From the NCBI RefSeq assembly GCF_000375485.1, contig NZ_AQXE01000006.1:155119-219118 (forward strand): 64,000 nucleotides of DNA, read 5' to 3'. A program made the translations under genes and the position numbers. The DNA comes from Desulfovibrio oxyclinae DSM 11498 (GTDB lineage Bacteria > Desulfobacterota > Desulfovibrionia > Desulfovibrionales > Desulfovibrionaceae). The notes beneath the pieces are model-generated. The model saw only the letters and a list, made by a program, of their open reading frames with translations, had not been told where the DNA came from and searched no databases. Every line of letters starts with the position of its first letter. The stretch's first letter is position 1. This document shows, piece after piece, positions 25,726 to 35,916 of the stretch.

Positions 25726-26627
25726 GGCAGCGTCTCCCGCGCGTTTTCCACATAGGCGAGAAATGCCCGCATGGCCGGATACAGCTTTCGGTCGCTGAGG
25801 TATGTCAGGTAAAAACGACGCCGCTTTCGAAGCTCCGGCACGTCAAGAAGCACCAGATCCCCGCTTTCCACATACCGCTGAACGGCAAGTTGCGACGTGG
25901 CGCTGACGCCGACTCCGGCGAGCACACATTCGATCACCGCCGTGGTGCTTCCCACGTGGGAAACCACGTTGAGATTCCTGAGTCCCCCACAGGCGTCCAG
26001 TGCGTCCTCAAGGGACTTTCTGGTACCTGACCCCTTTTCCCGCATGATCCACGGCAAGGAAAGGACACTTTCAAGCGGTGTGCCGTTCTCTCCGTCCAGG
26101 CTTTTAGCCAAAGCCGGAGAGGCAACCACAACCATATCGTCTTCCATCAAAAGACTTGATGCAAGTCCGGGCAGATCAGGCTTGGAGCCGACAAGGCCGA
26201 GCGAGAGGTCGCCGTTGTGAACGCGTTTGAGAATCTCAAGCGTGTCAGAAACATCCACTGAAAACGTCACCCCGGGGTGCATCCGCATAAACCCGGATAT
26301 CAGACGAGGCAGGATCAGGTTGGCCGGAATGGTGCTGCCGCCTATCTGCAACTCACCCACGACTTTGTCGCGCAGCATGTGGATCTCTGACTGCACGTCA
26401 TCAAGGCTCTGGAAGAGCTCCTTGGCCGTGCGATAGAGTAAATCCGCAGGCTGCGTGGGTACCGTGCGCTTGCCGAGCCGATCGAACAGAAGCACGCCCA
26501 ATTCGTCTTCAAGATGAGAGATGTGGGAACTGATTGTCGGCTGAGAAAGAAATAGCTCCTGTCCGGCCTTCGAAAAGCTTCGCAGCTCGAAAACCTTACA
26601 GAAAGCCTCCAGCTTTCGGATATCCAT
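25650..26627 (-). CDS. LysR-family transcriptional regulator
   Basis: 325 aa from the ATG at 26627. The N-terminal winged helix has FSKAGQELFLSQPTISSHIS; a LysR substrate domain follows (about 90-300), with GELQIGGSTIPANLILPRL resembling the CysB/selenium-associated LysR branch. The specific ligand is unknown. The C-terminal 25 residues are encoded antisense to mqnA. A LysR-type dyad upstream (26651-26665) suggests autoregulation. Confidence 0.88.
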   Translation of the reverse strand: MDIRKLEAFCKVFELRSFSKAGQELFLSQPTISSHISHLEDELGVLLFDRLGKRTVPTQPADLLYRTAKELFQSLDDVQSEIHMLRDKVVGELQIGGSTIPANLILPRLISGFMRMHPGVTFSVDVSDTLEILKRVHNGDLSLGLVGSKPDLPGLASSLLMEDDMVVVASPALAKSLDGENGTPLESVLSLPWIMREKGSGTRKSLEDALDACGGLRNLNVVSHVGSTTAVIECVLAGVGVSATSQLAVQRYVESGDLVLLDVPELRKRRRFYLTYLSDRKLYPAMRAFLAYVENARETLPQQLMPGRKTSSGSASIRLVEANSA

Positions 26628-26650
26628 GTGCAACCCCTCTATAGATATTG

Positions 26651-26665
26651 ATAGATGGGGTCTAT
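26651..26665. promoter_or_regulatory. Candidate LysR operator
   Basis: ATAGA-TGGGG-TCTAT is a perfect T-N11-A dyad 24 bp before the LysR start. A further ATAGAT half-site lies beside it at 26641. Confidence 0.5.
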
Positions 26666-26675
26666 GGTTACGCTC

Positions 26676-26709
26676 AAAAAAAAGGCAGGTCAAGCGACCT
26701 GCCTTTTTG
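26676..26709 (-). terminator. Terminator ending the ribosomal super-operon
   Basis: An 11-bp stem (AAAGGCAGGTC/GACCTGCCTTT) with a four-base loop. It has T-runs on both sides and so may act in both directions. Confidence 0.9.
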
Positions 26710-26727
26710 AACTCGTTGTGCTGCCGT

Positions 26728-27141
26728 TTATGCTTCGGCTTCTTCAGCCTTGGGGGCTTCGGGAGCTTCTGCTTCGGCAGAGCCGCGCTTGGTCAGCTCG
26801 ATAATGACCATGGGAGCGCAGTCGCCGCGGCGCGGGGTGGAGAGCTTGACGATACGGGTGTATCCGCCCTGTCCGCCCTCGAAACGCGGAGCGATTTCGT
26901 CGAACAGACGCTGCACCAGCTTGTGGTTGTTGAGCGTCTTGTATGCCTGACGGCGAGCGTGCAGGTCGTTCTTCAGGGCCAGGGTGATGAGCTTTTCAAC
27001 AACCCTGCGAAGTTCCTTGGCCTTGGCCTCGGTGGTGCGAATCCGCTCGTAGGTCAGCAGAGCCTTTGCCATGTTGCGGAACATGGCCCTGCGGTGGGAG
27101 TCGCTCCTATTGAGCTTGCGTCCGGATTTTCTATGCCTCAT
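26728..27141 (-). CDS. rplQ: 50S ribosomal protein L17
   Basis: 137 aa. [20 protein letters not shown] is diagnostic of L17, which lines the 50S surface near the exit tunnel. The Ala/Glu-rich tail after residue 120 is an extension seen in several bacteria. It overlaps the rpoA end by 11 nt and is the last gene of the alpha operon, before a terminator. Confidence 0.97.
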   Translation of the reverse strand: MRHRKSGRKLNRSDSHRRAMFRNMAKALLTYERIRTTEAKAKELRRVVEKLITLALKNDLHARRQAYKTLNNHKLVQRLFDEIAPRFEGGQGGYTRIVKLSTPRRGDCAPMVIIELTKRGSAEAEAPEAPKAEEAEA

Positions 27142-28171
27142 TTTTTTCCTTCCTCTTCAGCCATTCCTGATATTTCTTGTCGAAATCCTCGACGGTCATG
27201 CCGAACTTCAGGTTCATGCTGTCCAGGACACGGCGAATCTCGTCGAGAGACTTCCGCCCGAAGTTCTTAGTCTTGAGCATCTGGGCTTCGGTGCGCTGCA
27301 CCAGTTCGCCCACGAGCTGGATGTTGGCGGCCTTGAGGCAGTTGGTGGCGCGCACGGAGAGTTCAAGCTCGTCGATGCTCTTGAAGAGGTTCGGATTGAG
27401 GTCGATGGTCTCTTCGTCTTCCTTGGACGACTCCGTATTCACTTCATCGAAATTGATGAACACGGAAATCTGGTCCTTGATGATTTTTGCGGCGTAGGCG
27501 CAAGCATCTTCGGGAATGACGGATCCATCGGTCCAGACCTCGAGGATCAATTTGTCATAGTTGGTCATCTGGCCAACGCGCGCCTGCTCCACGGAGTAGG
27601 CGACCTTGGTGATGGGGGAGTAACTGGCATCCATGATGATGAGCCCGATCTCGTCGGCGAGCCCTTCATGCATTTCGGCGGGCACGTAGCCCTTGCCCAT
27701 GCGGACTTCCAGTTCCATCTTCAGTTCCCTGTCTTCGGACAGGGTGCAGATGACCTGATCGGGATTGAGAACCGAGACGTTCTGGTTCTCCTGAATCATG
27801 CCTGCAGTGACCTGGCCCTGCTTGTCCGCTTCGAGGGTCAGAATCTGAGCCTCGTCGGTGGTCATGGCCAGACGGACCTGCTTGAGGTTCAGAACGACCT
27901 CGGTCATGTCCTCCATGATCCCGGGCAGGGTGGTGAACTCGTGCTGAACGCCTTCGATACGCGCCGCCACGATGGCCGCTCCCTGCATGGAGGAGAGGAG
28001 CACACGGCGGAGCGCATTCCCGATGGTGGTAGCGTAGCCACGCTCAAGCGGCTCGCAGATGAACTTCCCGTAAGTCTGAGAGGACTTGGGGTCGCGCACC
28101 ACCTTTTCGGGCTTTTCCAGCAGGGTCCAGTTTCTGGTGTTAACCAGTTTGTCGTCGTTCTGAATAAGCAT
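27131..28171 (-). CDS. rpoA: RNA polymerase alpha subunit
   Basis: 346 aa. The N-terminal dimerisation domain contains [17 protein letters not shown], which contacts beta. A linker near 240-260 leads to the C-terminal DNA/activator-binding domain ([17 protein letters not shown] and GRKSLDEI). It sits between rpsD (12 nt upstream) and rplQ, the usual alpha-operon order. Confidence 0.98.
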   Translation of the reverse strand: MLIQNDDKLVNTRNWTLLEKPEKVVRDPKSSQTYGKFICEPLERGYATTIGNALRRVLLSSMQGAAIVAARIEGVQHEFTTLPGIMEDMTEVVLNLKQVRLAMTTDEAQILTLEADKQGQVTAGMIQENQNVSVLNPDQVICTLSEDRELKMELEVRMGKGYVPAEMHEGLADEIGLIIMDASYSPITKVAYSVEQARVGQMTNYDKLILEVWTDGSVIPEDACAYAAKIIKDQISVFINFDEVNTESSKEDEETIDLNPNLFKSIDELELSVRATNCLKAANIQLVGELVQRTEAQMLKTKNFGRKSLDEIRRVLDSMNLKFGMTVEDFDKKYQEWLKRKEKNEA

Positions 28172-28183
28172 TCATCCCACCTG

Positions 28184-28810
28184 TTATTTGGAGTAAAGCT
28201 CGACGATGAGCTGCTCGTTGATGGGGAACGTGATGTCTTCCCTCTTGGGCAGGGCCTTCACAACGCCCTTGAAGTTATCGGCGTCCACTTCCAGCCACTC
28301 GGGGCAGCCGCGGCGGCCGATGACTTCCTGAGCCTCGCCGATGACGGGAATCTTGCGGGACTCTTCACGCACGGTGATCACGTCTTCCACCTTGACGAGC
28401 ATGGACGGAATATTCACGCGACGACCGTTCAGAACGAAAATGCCGTGCAGAACGAGCTGACGGGCCTGATCGCGGGAGTTTGCGTAACCCATGCGGTAGA
28501 CCACGTTGTCGAGACGACGTTCGAGAAGGGTGAGCAGGTTGTGACCCGTGTGACCCTTCATCGAGTCAGCGCGCTGATAGTAGGTGCGGAACTGGCCTTC
28601 CAGCACGCCGTACATGCGGCGAACCTTCTGCTTTTCACGCAGCTGAACGGCGTAGTCGCTGAGCTTCTTGCGCATGCGACCGGCGTGACCCGGAGCGTAA
28701 GGGCGCTTGTCGTAAGCGCACTTGTCCGTGTAGCAGCGGTCGCCCTTGAGAAACAGCTTACCACCTTCACGGCGGCAGAGCTTGCATTTGGCTTCGGTAT
28801 ATCTTGCCAC
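28184..28810 (-). CDS. rpsD: 30S ribosomal protein S4
   Basis: 208 aa, a primary 16S binder and assembly starter. It is the zinc-type S4: Cys9, Cys12, Cys26 and Cys31 form the N-terminal cluster (CKLC...CYTDKC). The S4 RNA-binding domain follows ([20 protein letters not shown]). In many bacteria S4 represses its own operon; no clear leader was seen here. Confidence 0.98.
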   Translation of the reverse strand: MARYTEAKCKLCRREGGKLFLKGDRCYTDKCAYDKRPYAPGHAGRMRKKLSDYAVQLREKQKVRRMYGVLEGQFRTYYQRADSMKGHTGHNLLTLLERRLDNVVYRMGYANSRDQARQLVLHGIFVLNGRRVNIPSMLVKVEDVITVREESRKIPVIGEAQEVIGRRGCPEWLEVDADNFKGVVKALPKREDITFPINEQLIVELYSK

Positions 28811-28828
28811 GACTGAACTCCTTGGAAC

Positions 28829-29215
28829 TTAAACCCTGCGGCGTTTGGGCGGACGGCAGCCGTTGTGCGGAATCGGGGTGATATCCCGAATGTACGCTAC
28901 CTTGAAGCCGACTGCGTTGATTGCACGCATGGCGGCTTCACGACCGGAACCGGGGCCCTTCACCATCACGCCGACAGTACGCATACCGTGTTCCTGGGCG
29001 CGACGCGCTGCGGATTCGGCTGCGATCTGGGCGGCGAACGGAGTGCTCTTGCGGGAACCCTTGAAATGGGCGCCGGCAGAGGCCCAGCTCACCACATTGC
29101 CCTTCGCATCAGTGAAGGTAATGATGGTGTTGTTGAACGTGGCCTTGATGTGGGCCACGCCAACAGGGACGTTCTTTTTCTCTCTTTTCTTGCCGGTACG
29201 GCGGGGTCTAGCCAT
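28829..29215 (-). CDS. rpsK: 30S ribosomal protein S11
   Basis: 128 aa, normal length. S11 forms the platform near the Shine-Dalgarno helix. [17 protein letters not shown] and the C-terminal [13 protein letters not shown] are diagnostic. It lies between rpsM (71-nt gap) and rpsD. Confidence 0.98.
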   Translation of the reverse strand: MARPRRTGKKREKKNVPVGVAHIKATFNNTIITFTDAKGNVVSWASAGAHFKGSRKSTPFAAQIAAESAARRAQEHGMRTVGVMVKGPGSGREAAMRAINAVGFKVAYIRDITPIPHNGCRPPKRRRV

Positions 29216-29286
29216 TGCTGACTCTCCCTATAGTAAGTATTTGCTAGCACGTCGAAGGCCGAAGCCCGCGACGTCCATGTATAGCG

Positions 29287-29658
29287 CTATTTTTTCTTCC
29301 TGCCGACCACGGAACGACGCGGACCCTTGCGGGTGCGTGCGTTGGTGTGGGTGCGCTGTCCGTGACAGGGCAGCCCACGACGGTGGCGAAGCCCACGATA
29401 GCAGCCGATATCCATCAGGCGCTTGATGTTGGAGGAGACTTCGCGACGGAGGTCGCCTTCAACCTTGTAGTTGGCTTCGATCTCGTTACGGATGGAGTTG
29501 ACTTCTTCAGCAGAGAGGTCGTCGGACTTCTTCTGCCAGTCAATCTTGACCGAGTCGAGAATCTCCAGGGCCGTGGTGCGGCCGATTCCATAGATGTAGG
29601 TCAGCGCAATATCCATGCGCTTGTTCCTAGGCAGGTCTACACCAGCGATACGTGCCAC
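29287..29658 (-). CDS. rpsM: 30S ribosomal protein S13
   Basis: 123 aa. S13 sits in the head of the small subunit and bridges to the large one. [20 protein letters not shown] opens the protein; [20 protein letters not shown] and a basic tail close it. It follows rpmJ by 14 nt. Confidence 0.98.
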   Translation of the reverse strand: MARIAGVDLPRNKRMDIALTYIYGIGRTTALEILDSVKIDWQKKSDDLSAEEVNSIRNEIEANYKVEGDLRREVSSNIKRLMDIGCYRGLRHRRGLPCHGQRTHTNARTRKGPRRSVVGRKKK

Positions 29659-29672
29659 AGCTAATACCCCTC

Positions 29673-29786
29673 TTAACCTTGACGCTGTTTGTGCCGGGGG
29701 TTGTCACAGATGACCCGCAGCACGCCATTGCGCCTGATGATTTTGCACTTAGGACACATTTTTTTCACAGAAGGTCTGACTTTCAT
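29673..29786 (-). CDS. rpmJ: 50S ribosomal protein L36
   Basis: 37 aa, starting [19 protein letters not shown]. The C-C-C-H zinc set (CPKC, then Cys and His in [13 protein letters not shown]) is complete, the zinc-bearing form. It lies between map and rpsM, its usual place in the alpha operon. Confidence 0.95.
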   Translation of the reverse strand: MKVRPSVKKMCPKCKIIRRNGVLRVICDNPRHKQRQG

Positions 29787-29897
29787 GACCGTCTCCAGTG
29801 AATGCTTATTCGGCCTTATGAGGCCAACTTAAAAACGAAGCTGTCTCTTCTACAGCAGCGGCTGCAAAAGAGCAAGTATTTTAGTTATGGTCCCTTC

Positions 29898-30668
29898 CTA
29901 GTCGGAAAGGCTCAGTATTTGCGGTCCCGAAGACGTTATCGCCACCGTGTGCTCGAAGTGAGCAGACAACTTTCTGTCCTTGGTAACGGCGGTCCAGTCG
30001 TCGTCGAGGACCTCTACTTCGTGACTCCCGGCGGTGACCATCGGTTCGATGGCGATCACCATGCCCGCCTTGAGCGGAACGCCAGTGATTCCCTGGGGCA
30101 CGAAGTTCGGGATCTCGGGCTTTTCATGAAGCCGCGCGCCGATCCCGTGTCCGACGAAACGCCGGACGATCCCGAAGTCGAAACCTTCAACATACGTCTG
30201 TATTGCCGCGGAGACGTCGAAGAGGTTATTGCCGGGACGGGCCTGTTCTATTCCCTTCATCAGCGATTCCTTGGTGACGTCCATAAGCTGACGGGCCTCA
30301 TCAGTCACCTGGCCCACCGGAAAAGTCCGGGCGGAATCGCCGCAGAATCCTTCGTACACGACGCCCATGTCGAAGCTGACTATGTCTCCTTCCTTCAGGA
30401 TACGGTCCTTGGAAGGAAAGCCGTGCACTATCTCCTCGTTGACGGAGCAACACAGGGCGAAGGGAAAGCCCTGATAGCCCAAAAATGCCGGGCGGACGCC
30501 GTGCTCTTCGCACCTTGCCCGGCAGATTTCCTCGAAGTGAATGGTGGGAACGCCTGGCTCAACATTCCGGCCCAATTCATCGAGAATCGTCGAAACAATG
30601 CGATTGGCCTCACGCATGAGGCCAATCTCTTTATCGTTCTTGAGGAAAATTCCTCTGTATTTCTTCAA
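29898..30668 (-). CDS. map: Methionine aminopeptidase, type I
   Basis: Removes the initiator methionine from nascent proteins. 256 aa. Start TTG at 30668, two nt after the secY stop, with AGGAAGG eight bases upstream inside secY; no ATG fits. Metal ligands appear in SFDMGVVYEGFCGDSARTF (two Asp), GHGIGARLHEKP (His), IEPMVT (Glu) and FEHTVAI (Glu). It is coupled to secY as in many spc operons. Confidence 0.95.
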   Translation of the reverse strand: MKKYRGIFLKNDKEIGLMREANRIVSTILDELGRNVEPGVPTIHFEEICRARCEEHGVRPAFLGYQGFPFALCCSVNEEIVHGFPSKDRILKEGDIVSFDMGVVYEGFCGDSARTFPVGQVTDEARQLMDVTKESLMKGIEQARPGNNLFDVSAAIQTYVEGFDFGIVRRFVGHGIGARLHEKPEIPNFVPQGITGVPLKAGMVIAIEPMVTAGSHEVEVLDDDWTAVTKDRKLSAHFEHTVAITSSGPQILSLSD

Positions 30669-30670
30669 GG

Positions 30671-31987
30671 CTATTGCCTTCCTTTCACTTTGGCGCCCTT
30701 GCCCATCAGACCTTCGTACTGACGAGAAATCAGGTGGGATTCCACCTGGCCCATGAAGTCCATGGCCACGCCGACGACAATGAGCAGGGCCGTACCGCCG
30801 AAGTAGAACGGCACGTTGAGTTGGGCGATCAGCAGCATCGGCAGCACACAGATGGCGGCCACGTACAGGGACCCCCACAGGGTGATGCGGGCGAGAACCC
30901 GGTCGATGTATTCGCGGGTCTTGGCACCCGGACGGATGCCCGGGATGAAGCCGCCCTGCTTCTGGATATTCTCGGAGATGCCCTTCGGATCGAAGATAAT
31001 CGCCGTGTAGAAGTAGCAGAAGAAGATGATGATCGCCACATACAGTACGTTGTAGAGCACCGAGGTCGGGGTCAGCATCTGACTGATCGACTGGAGCCAC
31101 TCAACGCTGGAGAAGTTCGCGACGGTGGCCGGGAACATCAGGATCGAGGAGGCGAAGATGGGCGGAATAACACCTGCGGTGTTGATGCGCAGGGGCAGAT
31201 GCGTTGTCTGCCCGCCGAACATTTTGCGACCCATCTGCCGCTTCGCGTAGTGAATGGGAATCCGACGCTGGCCGCGTTCCATGAACACGATGAACGCCAG
31301 CGTAGCCACCATGACCGCCATGATGATCAGCAGCAGGAAAAGGCTGATCTCGCCAACGGTCATGAGGCGGAAGGTGTTGAAGATGGCGGAAGGAAGACCG
31401 GCAACGATACCTGCAAAAATGATCAGGGATATTCCGTTGCCGATCCCTTTTTCCGTCAACTGTTCACCCAGCCACATAAGGAAGACGGTTCCCGTCGTCA
31501 GGGTCAGGATGGTCATCAGCTTGAAGCTCCAGCCGGCATGCATCACCACCGGAGAACCGGAGGGAGAGGTCATGCCTTCGAGGCCTACTGCGATGCCGAA
31601 ACCCTGAACGATCGTGATGAGCACGGTGCCGTAGCGGGTATACTGGGTGATCTTCTTGCGTCCTGCTTCGCCCTCTTCCTTCTGCATACGCTTCAGCTCG
31701 GGGCTGACCACGGTCAGCAGCTGAAGGATAATAGAGGCGGAGATATAGGGCATGATGCCCAGTGCGAATATGGACAGATTCTTCAGGCCGCCGCCGGAGA
31801 ACATGTCGAACAGGCCGAACAGTGTGTTCTGCGCGTTCGCAAAGAAGTCGGCGAGAGCGCTGCTGTCGACGCCCGGAACGGGAATATGAATTCCCAGTCG
31901 GTAGACAGCGAGCAGCACAAACGTCCACAAGAGCTTCTTCTTCAGCTCGGGCAGGCGGGCCAGGTTTTCCACTCCAGACAGTGCCAC
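30671..31987 (-). CDS. secY: Preprotein translocase subunit SecY
   Basis: 438-aa, ten-helix channel of the Sec translocon in the inner membrane. Start GTG with GAAGGGG upstream. Marks include the first-helix/plug region (RLGIHIPVPGVD and the plug-region NLSIFALGIMPYISASIILQ) and the cytosolic loop GQRRIPIHYAKRQMG. SecE is encoded far away at 55622, in the usual nusG context. Confidence 0.98.
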   Translation of the reverse strand: MALSGVENLARLPELKKKLLWTFVLLAVYRLGIHIPVPGVDSSALADFFANAQNTLFGLFDMFSGGGLKNLSIFALGIMPYISASIILQLLTVVSPELKRMQKEEGEAGRKKITQYTRYGTVLITIVQGFGIAVGLEGMTSPSGSPVVMHAGWSFKLMTILTLTTGTVFLMWLGEQLTEKGIGNGISLIIFAGIVAGLPSAIFNTFRLMTVGEISLFLLLIIMAVMVATLAFIVFMERGQRRIPIHYAKRQMGRKMFGGQTTHLPLRINTAGVIPPIFASSILMFPATVANFSSVEWLQSISQMLTPTSVLYNVLYVAIIIFFCYFYTAIIFDPKGISENIQKQGGFIPGIRPGAKTREYIDRVLARITLWGSLYVAAICVLPMLLIAQLNVPFYFGGTALLIVVGVAMDFMGQVESHLISRQYEGLMGKGAKVKGRQ

Positions 31988-32007
31988 GGGTACCCCTTCC
32001 GTTTTAT

Positions 32008-32469
32008 CTATTCAGGCGAGTTTTCGCCTTCAATGGCCTTGGCGTTGCCGCCGGCCTTGGCGATCTTGTCGGCAGCGGAGGCGCTGAAACGGTGCGCTTC
32101 CACGGTAACCTTGCGATCAACCTCACCCATGCCGAGGACCTTGACCGGAGCGCCGCGCTTGGCGAGACCGCGATCGTAGATGTCGACCAGAGTGATTTCT
32201 TCCTTGCCATCGAACATGGCCAGCAGCTGCCCCACGTTCACGACTTCGTATTCCGCACGGAAGATGTTCTTGAAGCCGCGCTTGGGCAGGCGGCGGGCAA
32301 GAGGCATCTGACCGCCCTCGAAGCCGGGGCGAACACCGCCGCCGGAGCGGCTGTTCTGACCCTTGTGGCCCTTGGCACTGGTCTTGCCCCAGCCGGAACC
32401 GGAACCGCGGCCTATGCGACGGCGGTTCTTGTATTCTTCCGGGAACGGGTAGAGTTCATGAAGTCTCAT
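32008..32469 (-). CDS. rplO: 50S ribosomal protein L15
   Basis: 153 aa. The Gly-rich N-terminus (RRIGRGSGSGWGKTSAKGHK) threads into 23S rRNA, and RLPKRGFKN is conserved. It overlaps rpmD by four nt (translational coupling) and lies 20 nt before secY. Confidence 0.98.
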   Translation of the reverse strand: MRLHELYPFPEEYKNRRRIGRGSGSGWGKTSAKGHKGQNSRSGGGVRPGFEGGQMPLARRLPKRGFKNIFRAEYEVVNVGQLLAMFDGKEEITLVDIYDRGLAKRGAPVKVLGMGEVDRKVTVEAHRFSASAADKIAKAGGNAKAIEGENSPE

Positions 32470-32639
32470 TGTTCCGTAACCTCCACCAGGTGCTTCACTT
32501 TTTCGATCATGCCCCGGATTTCGGGACGGTCCTCAAAGGTCTTCTCCTGGCGGATTTTGCGCAGGCCCAGGGCGTCCAGAGTGGCCACCTGTTTGGGCTT
32601 GTTTCCGCATTTGCTTCTGATGAGCTTAACCTTAAGCAT
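32466..32639 (-). CDS. rpmD: 50S ribosomal protein L30
   Basis: 57 aa from the ATG at 32639. [20 protein letters not shown] and ALGLRKIRQ fit the short bacterial L30. It overlaps rplO by four nt and follows rpsE by ten nt. Confidence 0.95.
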   Translation of the reverse strand: MLKVKLIRSKCGNKPKQVATLDALGLRKIRQEKTFEDRPEIRGMIEKVKHLVEVTEQ

Positions 32640-32649
32640 TTCCGTCTCC

Positions 32650-33144
32650 TTACTTCCTGGGCGTGGAAACCGGGCAACCGCGCAGCTTGGAAACGTCCTC
32701 GGCGCTGCGCAGGGAGGCCAGGCCTTCCACGGTGGCACGAAGCACGTTGTGCGGGTTGTTGGTTCCGATTGCCTTGGTCAGGATATCATGGACGCCCACG
32801 GCTTCCATGACAGCACGCACCGGGCCACCGGCGATGATACCGGTACCGCGGCTTGCGGGCTTCATCAGCACCCGGCCGGCACCGTAGCGACCCAGAACCT
32901 GATAAGGCAGGGTGCCCTCGAGCAGCGGCACGGAGATCATGTTTTTCTTGGCTCTGTCGGAAGCCTTACGGATGGCCTCGGGGACCTCGTTGGCCTTTCC
33001 GAGTCCATATCCGACACTACCTTCGCCATCGCCGACAACCACAAGGCAGCTGAAGCTGAAGCGGCGGCCGCCCTTGACGACCTTGGCAACGCGATTGAGG
33101 TAGACGATCTTCTCGATGAGACCGGATTCGTTCTGTTCCATCAT
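32650..33144 (-). CDS. rpsE: 30S ribosomal protein S5
   Basis: 164 aa. S5 takes part in decoding fidelity and mRNA entry. The double-stranded RNA-binding part is [20 protein letters not shown], and [17 protein letters not shown] is conserved. Tandem ATGs begin at 33144; either could be used. Confidence 0.98.
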   Translation of the reverse strand: MMEQNESGLIEKIVYLNRVAKVVKGGRRFSFSCLVVVGDGEGSVGYGLGKANEVPEAIRKASDRAKKNMISVPLLEGTLPYQVLGRYGAGRVLMKPASRGTGIIAGGPVRAVMEAVGVHDILTKAIGTNNPHNVLRATVEGLASLRSAEDVSKLRGCPVSTPRK

Positions 33145-33155
33145 GGCGTCAACCC

Positions 33156-33509
33156 CTAGAACTTCAGGCCACCTTCACGAGCGCCGTCGGCCAGAGCCTT
33201 GACTTTGCCGTGATAGATGAAGCCGTTGCGGTCGAATACGACCGATTCAATCTTCTGCTCAATGGCCCTAGCCGCGATATCCTTACCGACTTTGGCAGCG
33301 CTCTCGCGGTTGGCCTTCATCTCGGTGTCGTCCTTGCCCAGCACCTGCGTAGAGGCGCTGCACAGGGTCTGGCCGGCATTGTCGTCCACGAGCTGGGCGT
33401 AAATGTGCCGGTTGGAGCGGAAGACGACCAGCCTCGGCCTTTCGGCGGTACCGAAGATCTTCTTGCGAATGCGGATCTTCCTGCGGTGTCTTGCGTTCAT
33501 GTTTTTCAT
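33156..33509 (-). CDS. rplR: 50S ribosomal protein L18
   Basis: 117 aa, the 5S rRNA-binding protein of the central protuberance. [19 protein letters not shown] and [20 protein letters not shown] are diagnostic. The order rplF-rplR-rpsE is standard. Confidence 0.98.
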   Translation of the reverse strand: MKNMNARHRRKIRIRKKIFGTAERPRLVVFRSNRHIYAQLVDDNAGQTLCSASTQVLGKDDTEMKANRESAAKVGKDIAARAIEQKIESVVFDRNGFIYHGKVKALADGAREGGLKF

Positions 33510-33521
33510 TTTTTACCCATC

Positions 33522-34058
33522 CTACTTGGAGCCGGACTTGCCAGCCTTGCGCTTGATGATTTCGTCAGCGTACTTGATGCCCTTGCCCTTGTAGGGTTCC
33601 GGCGGACGCACGCGACGGATCTGAGCCGCAGTCTCGCCAACGAGCTGCTTGTCAGAGCCGGAGATGGTCAGCTTGCTACCTTCGGCAGCGGCCTCGATTC
33701 CGGCGGGGAGATCAAACTCAACCGGATGGGAGTAGCCGACGTTCAGGACGACTTTCTTGCCCTGCACTGACACCTTGTAACCAACACCGATCACTTCCAG
33801 ACCTTTCTGGAAGCCCTTGGTGACACCTTCCACGCAGTTGGCGAGGAGGGTGCGACGGAGACCGTGCTGGCTACGGGCGATACGGGACTCATCAGCGCGA
33901 CCGACATTGATCACGCCGCCTTCAACGGTATAGACGACCTTCGGGTGCACCGGAGTGGACAGGGTCCCCTTGGGGCCCTTGACCGTGATCTCCTCCGCGC
34001 CGACCTGAATGTCGACGCCCGAAGGAATCTCTATTGGTTTTTTACCGATTCTGGACAT
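33522..34058 (-). CDS. rplF: 50S ribosomal protein L6
   Basis: 178 aa from the ATG at 34058 (MSRIGKKPIEIPSGV); the longer open frame upstream is inside rpsH. The C-terminal RVRPPEPYKGKGIKYADEII is the L6 signature. L6 lies near the factor-binding site of the 50S subunit. Confidence 0.97.
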   Translation of the reverse strand: MSRIGKKPIEIPSGVDIQVGAEEITVKGPKGTLSTPVHPKVVYTVEGGVINVGRADESRIARSQHGLRRTLLANCVEGVTKGFQKGLEVIGVGYKVSVQGKKVVLNVGYSHPVEFDLPAGIEAAAEGSKLTISGSDKQLVGETAAQIRRVRPPEPYKGKGIKYADEIIKRKAGKSGSK

Positions 34059-34068
34059 GTGTACCTCG

Positions 34069-34452
34069 TTACCAGATTTCGCAGAGCAGTTCGCCGCCCA
34101 CGTTGGCTTCGTGAGCTTTTGCACCCTCGAGCACGCCCTTGGACGTGGAGACGATGCAGATACCAATGCCGTTCTGCACGCGAGGGATGTCCTCGACGCC
34201 CACGTAGCGACGGCGACCCGGGGTGCTCACCTTCTTCATTCCGGTGACAAGGGGTTTGCCGTTTGCGTACTTCAGGGTGATGACGATATCCCCGCCCTCG
34301 ACAGTGTAATCGGCGATGTAGCCTTCCTCTTTCAGGATGCCGGCGATGCCTTCCTTGATCTTGGAAGCGGGCACCGCAACGCTGGTGTGGTATGCACCGT
34401 AAGCGTTCCTGACACGGGTCAGCATATCGGCTATGGGATCAACAACAGCCAT
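34069..34452 (-). CDS. rpsH: 30S ribosomal protein S8
   Basis: 127 aa from the ATG at 34452. DPIADMLTRVRNAYGAYH and the C-terminal GICIVSTSKGVLEGAKAHE are diagnostic. S8 binds helix 21 of 16S rRNA and represses the spc operon in E. coli. Confidence 0.98.
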   Translation of the reverse strand: MAVVDPIADMLTRVRNAYGAYHTSVAVPASKIKEGIAGILKEEGYIADYTVEGGDIVITLKYANGKPLVTGMKKVSTPGRRRYVGVEDIPRVQNGIGICIVSTSKGVLEGAKAHEANVGGELLCEIW

Positions 34453-34469
34453 TATATTCTCCTTGGAAA

Positions 34470-34655
34470 TTACCAGCTCGACTTGCGCACGCCGGGCAGT
34501 TCGCCTGCCAGGGCCTTGTTCCTGAAGCAGATACGGCAGATGCCGTAGCGGCGCAGGAAGGCCCGGGGACGTCCGCAAATGGGGCAGCGGTTGTATGCGC
34601 GCACCTTGAATTTGGGCTTGCGCTGTGCCTTCACTTTCAGAGCAGTTCTGGCCAT
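34470..34655 (-). CDS. rpsN: 30S ribosomal protein S14, zinc type
   Basis: 61 aa from the ATG at 34655, the short type Z form. The CxxC pairs RCPICG and ICRICF bind one zinc. The zinc-free paralogue used under zinc starvation is not in the window. Confidence 0.97.
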   Translation of the reverse strand: MARTALKVKAQRKPKFKVRAYNRCPICGRPRAFLRRYGICRICFRNKALAGELPGVRKSSW

Positions 34656-34665
34656 GGTATTTCTC

Positions 34666-35205
34666 CTACTTTTTGAAGGGCATTCCGAGAAGGTCAAGAA
34701 GCTTCTTGCCTTCCTTGTCAGTCTTGGCCGACGTCACCACGGTGATGTTCATGCCCTTGACTCGTTCCACACCGTCGATCTCCAGTTCAGGGAAGATCGT
34801 GTGTTCCTTCACGCCCAGGGTGAAATTGCCACGACCGTCAAACCCTCTGTCCGGCACGCCGCGGAAGTCGCGAACGCGCGGAAGGGCGAAATTGACAAGC
34901 TTGTCGTAGAAGTCCCACATCCTGTCCTCACGGACGGTGACGCGGACGCCGACAGGCATGCCTTCACGAAGCTTGAACGCTGCGATGGACTTCTTGGCCC
35001 GAGTCACCACGGCACGCTGGCCAGCGATGCGGGAGAGTTCCTCCACTGCGTCTTCAATCAGCTTGTTGTTCTGGCTGCCCTCGCCCAGACCGATGTTCAG
35101 AGAAATCTTCTGCAGTCTGGGGATTTCCATGGGGCTCTTGTATCCGAACTCTTTCTGCAGTTCGGACACGACCTTTTCTTTATATACGCTTTCCAGACGA
35201 GTCAT
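34666..35205 (-). CDS. rplE: 50S ribosomal protein L5
   Basis: 179 aa. It binds 5S rRNA and the P-site t[39 protein letters not shown] and the C-terminal [20 protein letters not shown] are diagnostic. Confidence 0.98.
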   Translation of the reverse strand: MTRLESVYKEKVVSELQKEFGYKSPMEIPRLQKISLNIGLGEGSQNNKLIEDAVEELSRIAGQRAVVTRAKKSIAAFKLREGMPVGVRVTVREDRMWDFYDKLVNFALPRVRDFRGVPDRGFDGRGNFTLGVKEHTIFPELEIDGVERVKGMNITVVTSAKTDKEGKKLLDLLGMPFKK

Positions 35206-35214
35206 AACGCCACC

Positions 35215-35529
35215 TTACTTGAAGGTCTCACTGCATTTCTTGCAGTAACGGACCTTCTTGCCGTCTTCGGTCTTCTTGTACCCGATGCGAGTCGGCTTGG
35301 TGCAGGCGTCGCAAACGACGGCCACATTCGACACGTTGATCGGAGCTTCCTTTTCAACAATACCGCCGGGCTGGTTGACGTACGGGTTGGGCTTGGTGTG
35401 GCGCTTGACCATATTCACCTTCTCAACCAGGACCTTGTCCTTCTTGCGGAGGATCTTCAGGACCTTGCCGATTTTTCCCTTGTCCTTCCCGGCGATCACC
35501 ATGACCTTGTCATCTTTGCGGATTTTCAT
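35215..35529 (-). CDS. rplX: 50S ribosomal protein L24
   Basis: 104 aa, an early assembly protein near the tunnel exit. The KOW motif is [19 protein letters not shown]. Two C-terminal CxxC pairs (VCDACT and YCKKCS) suggest a bound zinc, a form common in several phyla. Confidence 0.97.
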   Translation of the reverse strand: MKIRKDDKVMVIAGKDKGKIGKVLKILRKKDKVLVEKVNMVKRHTKPNPYVNQPGGIVEKEAPINVSNVAVVCDACTKPTRIGYKKTEDGKKVRYCKKCSETFK

Positions 35530-35538
35530 GGTTACCTC

Positions 35539-35907
35539 TTAGAGAACCTCGGGAGCGAGGGAAACGATCTTCATGAAGCCGGCGGCACGCAGTTCGCGTG
35601 CGACGGGTCCGAAAATACGGGTTCCGACGGGCTCCATGTTATTGTTCAGCAATACGGCGGAGTTGTTGTCGAACTTGATGAAGGAACCGTCCGGGCGGGC
35701 GATTTCCTTCTTGGTCCGGACAACGACAGCCTTCATGACCGCGCCCTTCTTCACCTTGGAATGGGGCATGGCCTCCTTCACGGAAACGACGATGATGTCT
35801 CCGACACTGGCGTAACGACGACGGGAACCGCCAAGCACCTTCAGACAGGATACTTTTTTGGCCCCCGAGTTGTCAGCCACGTCGAGCTTGGATTCAACCT
35901 GAATCAT
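35539..35907 (-). CDS. rplN: 50S ribosomal protein L14
   Basis: 122 aa. [19 protein letters not shown] and the C-terminal [12 protein letters not shown] are diagnostic. It bridges to 16S rRNA on the subunit interface. It follows rpsQ by nine nt. Confidence 0.98.
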   Translation of the reverse strand: MIQVESKLDVADNSGAKKVSCLKVLGGSRRRYASVGDIIVVSVKEAMPHSKVKKGAVMKAVVVRTKKEIARPDGSFIKFDNNSAVLLNNNMEPVGTRIFGPVARELRAAGFMKIVSLAPEVL

Positions 35908-35916
35908 CTCTCTACC

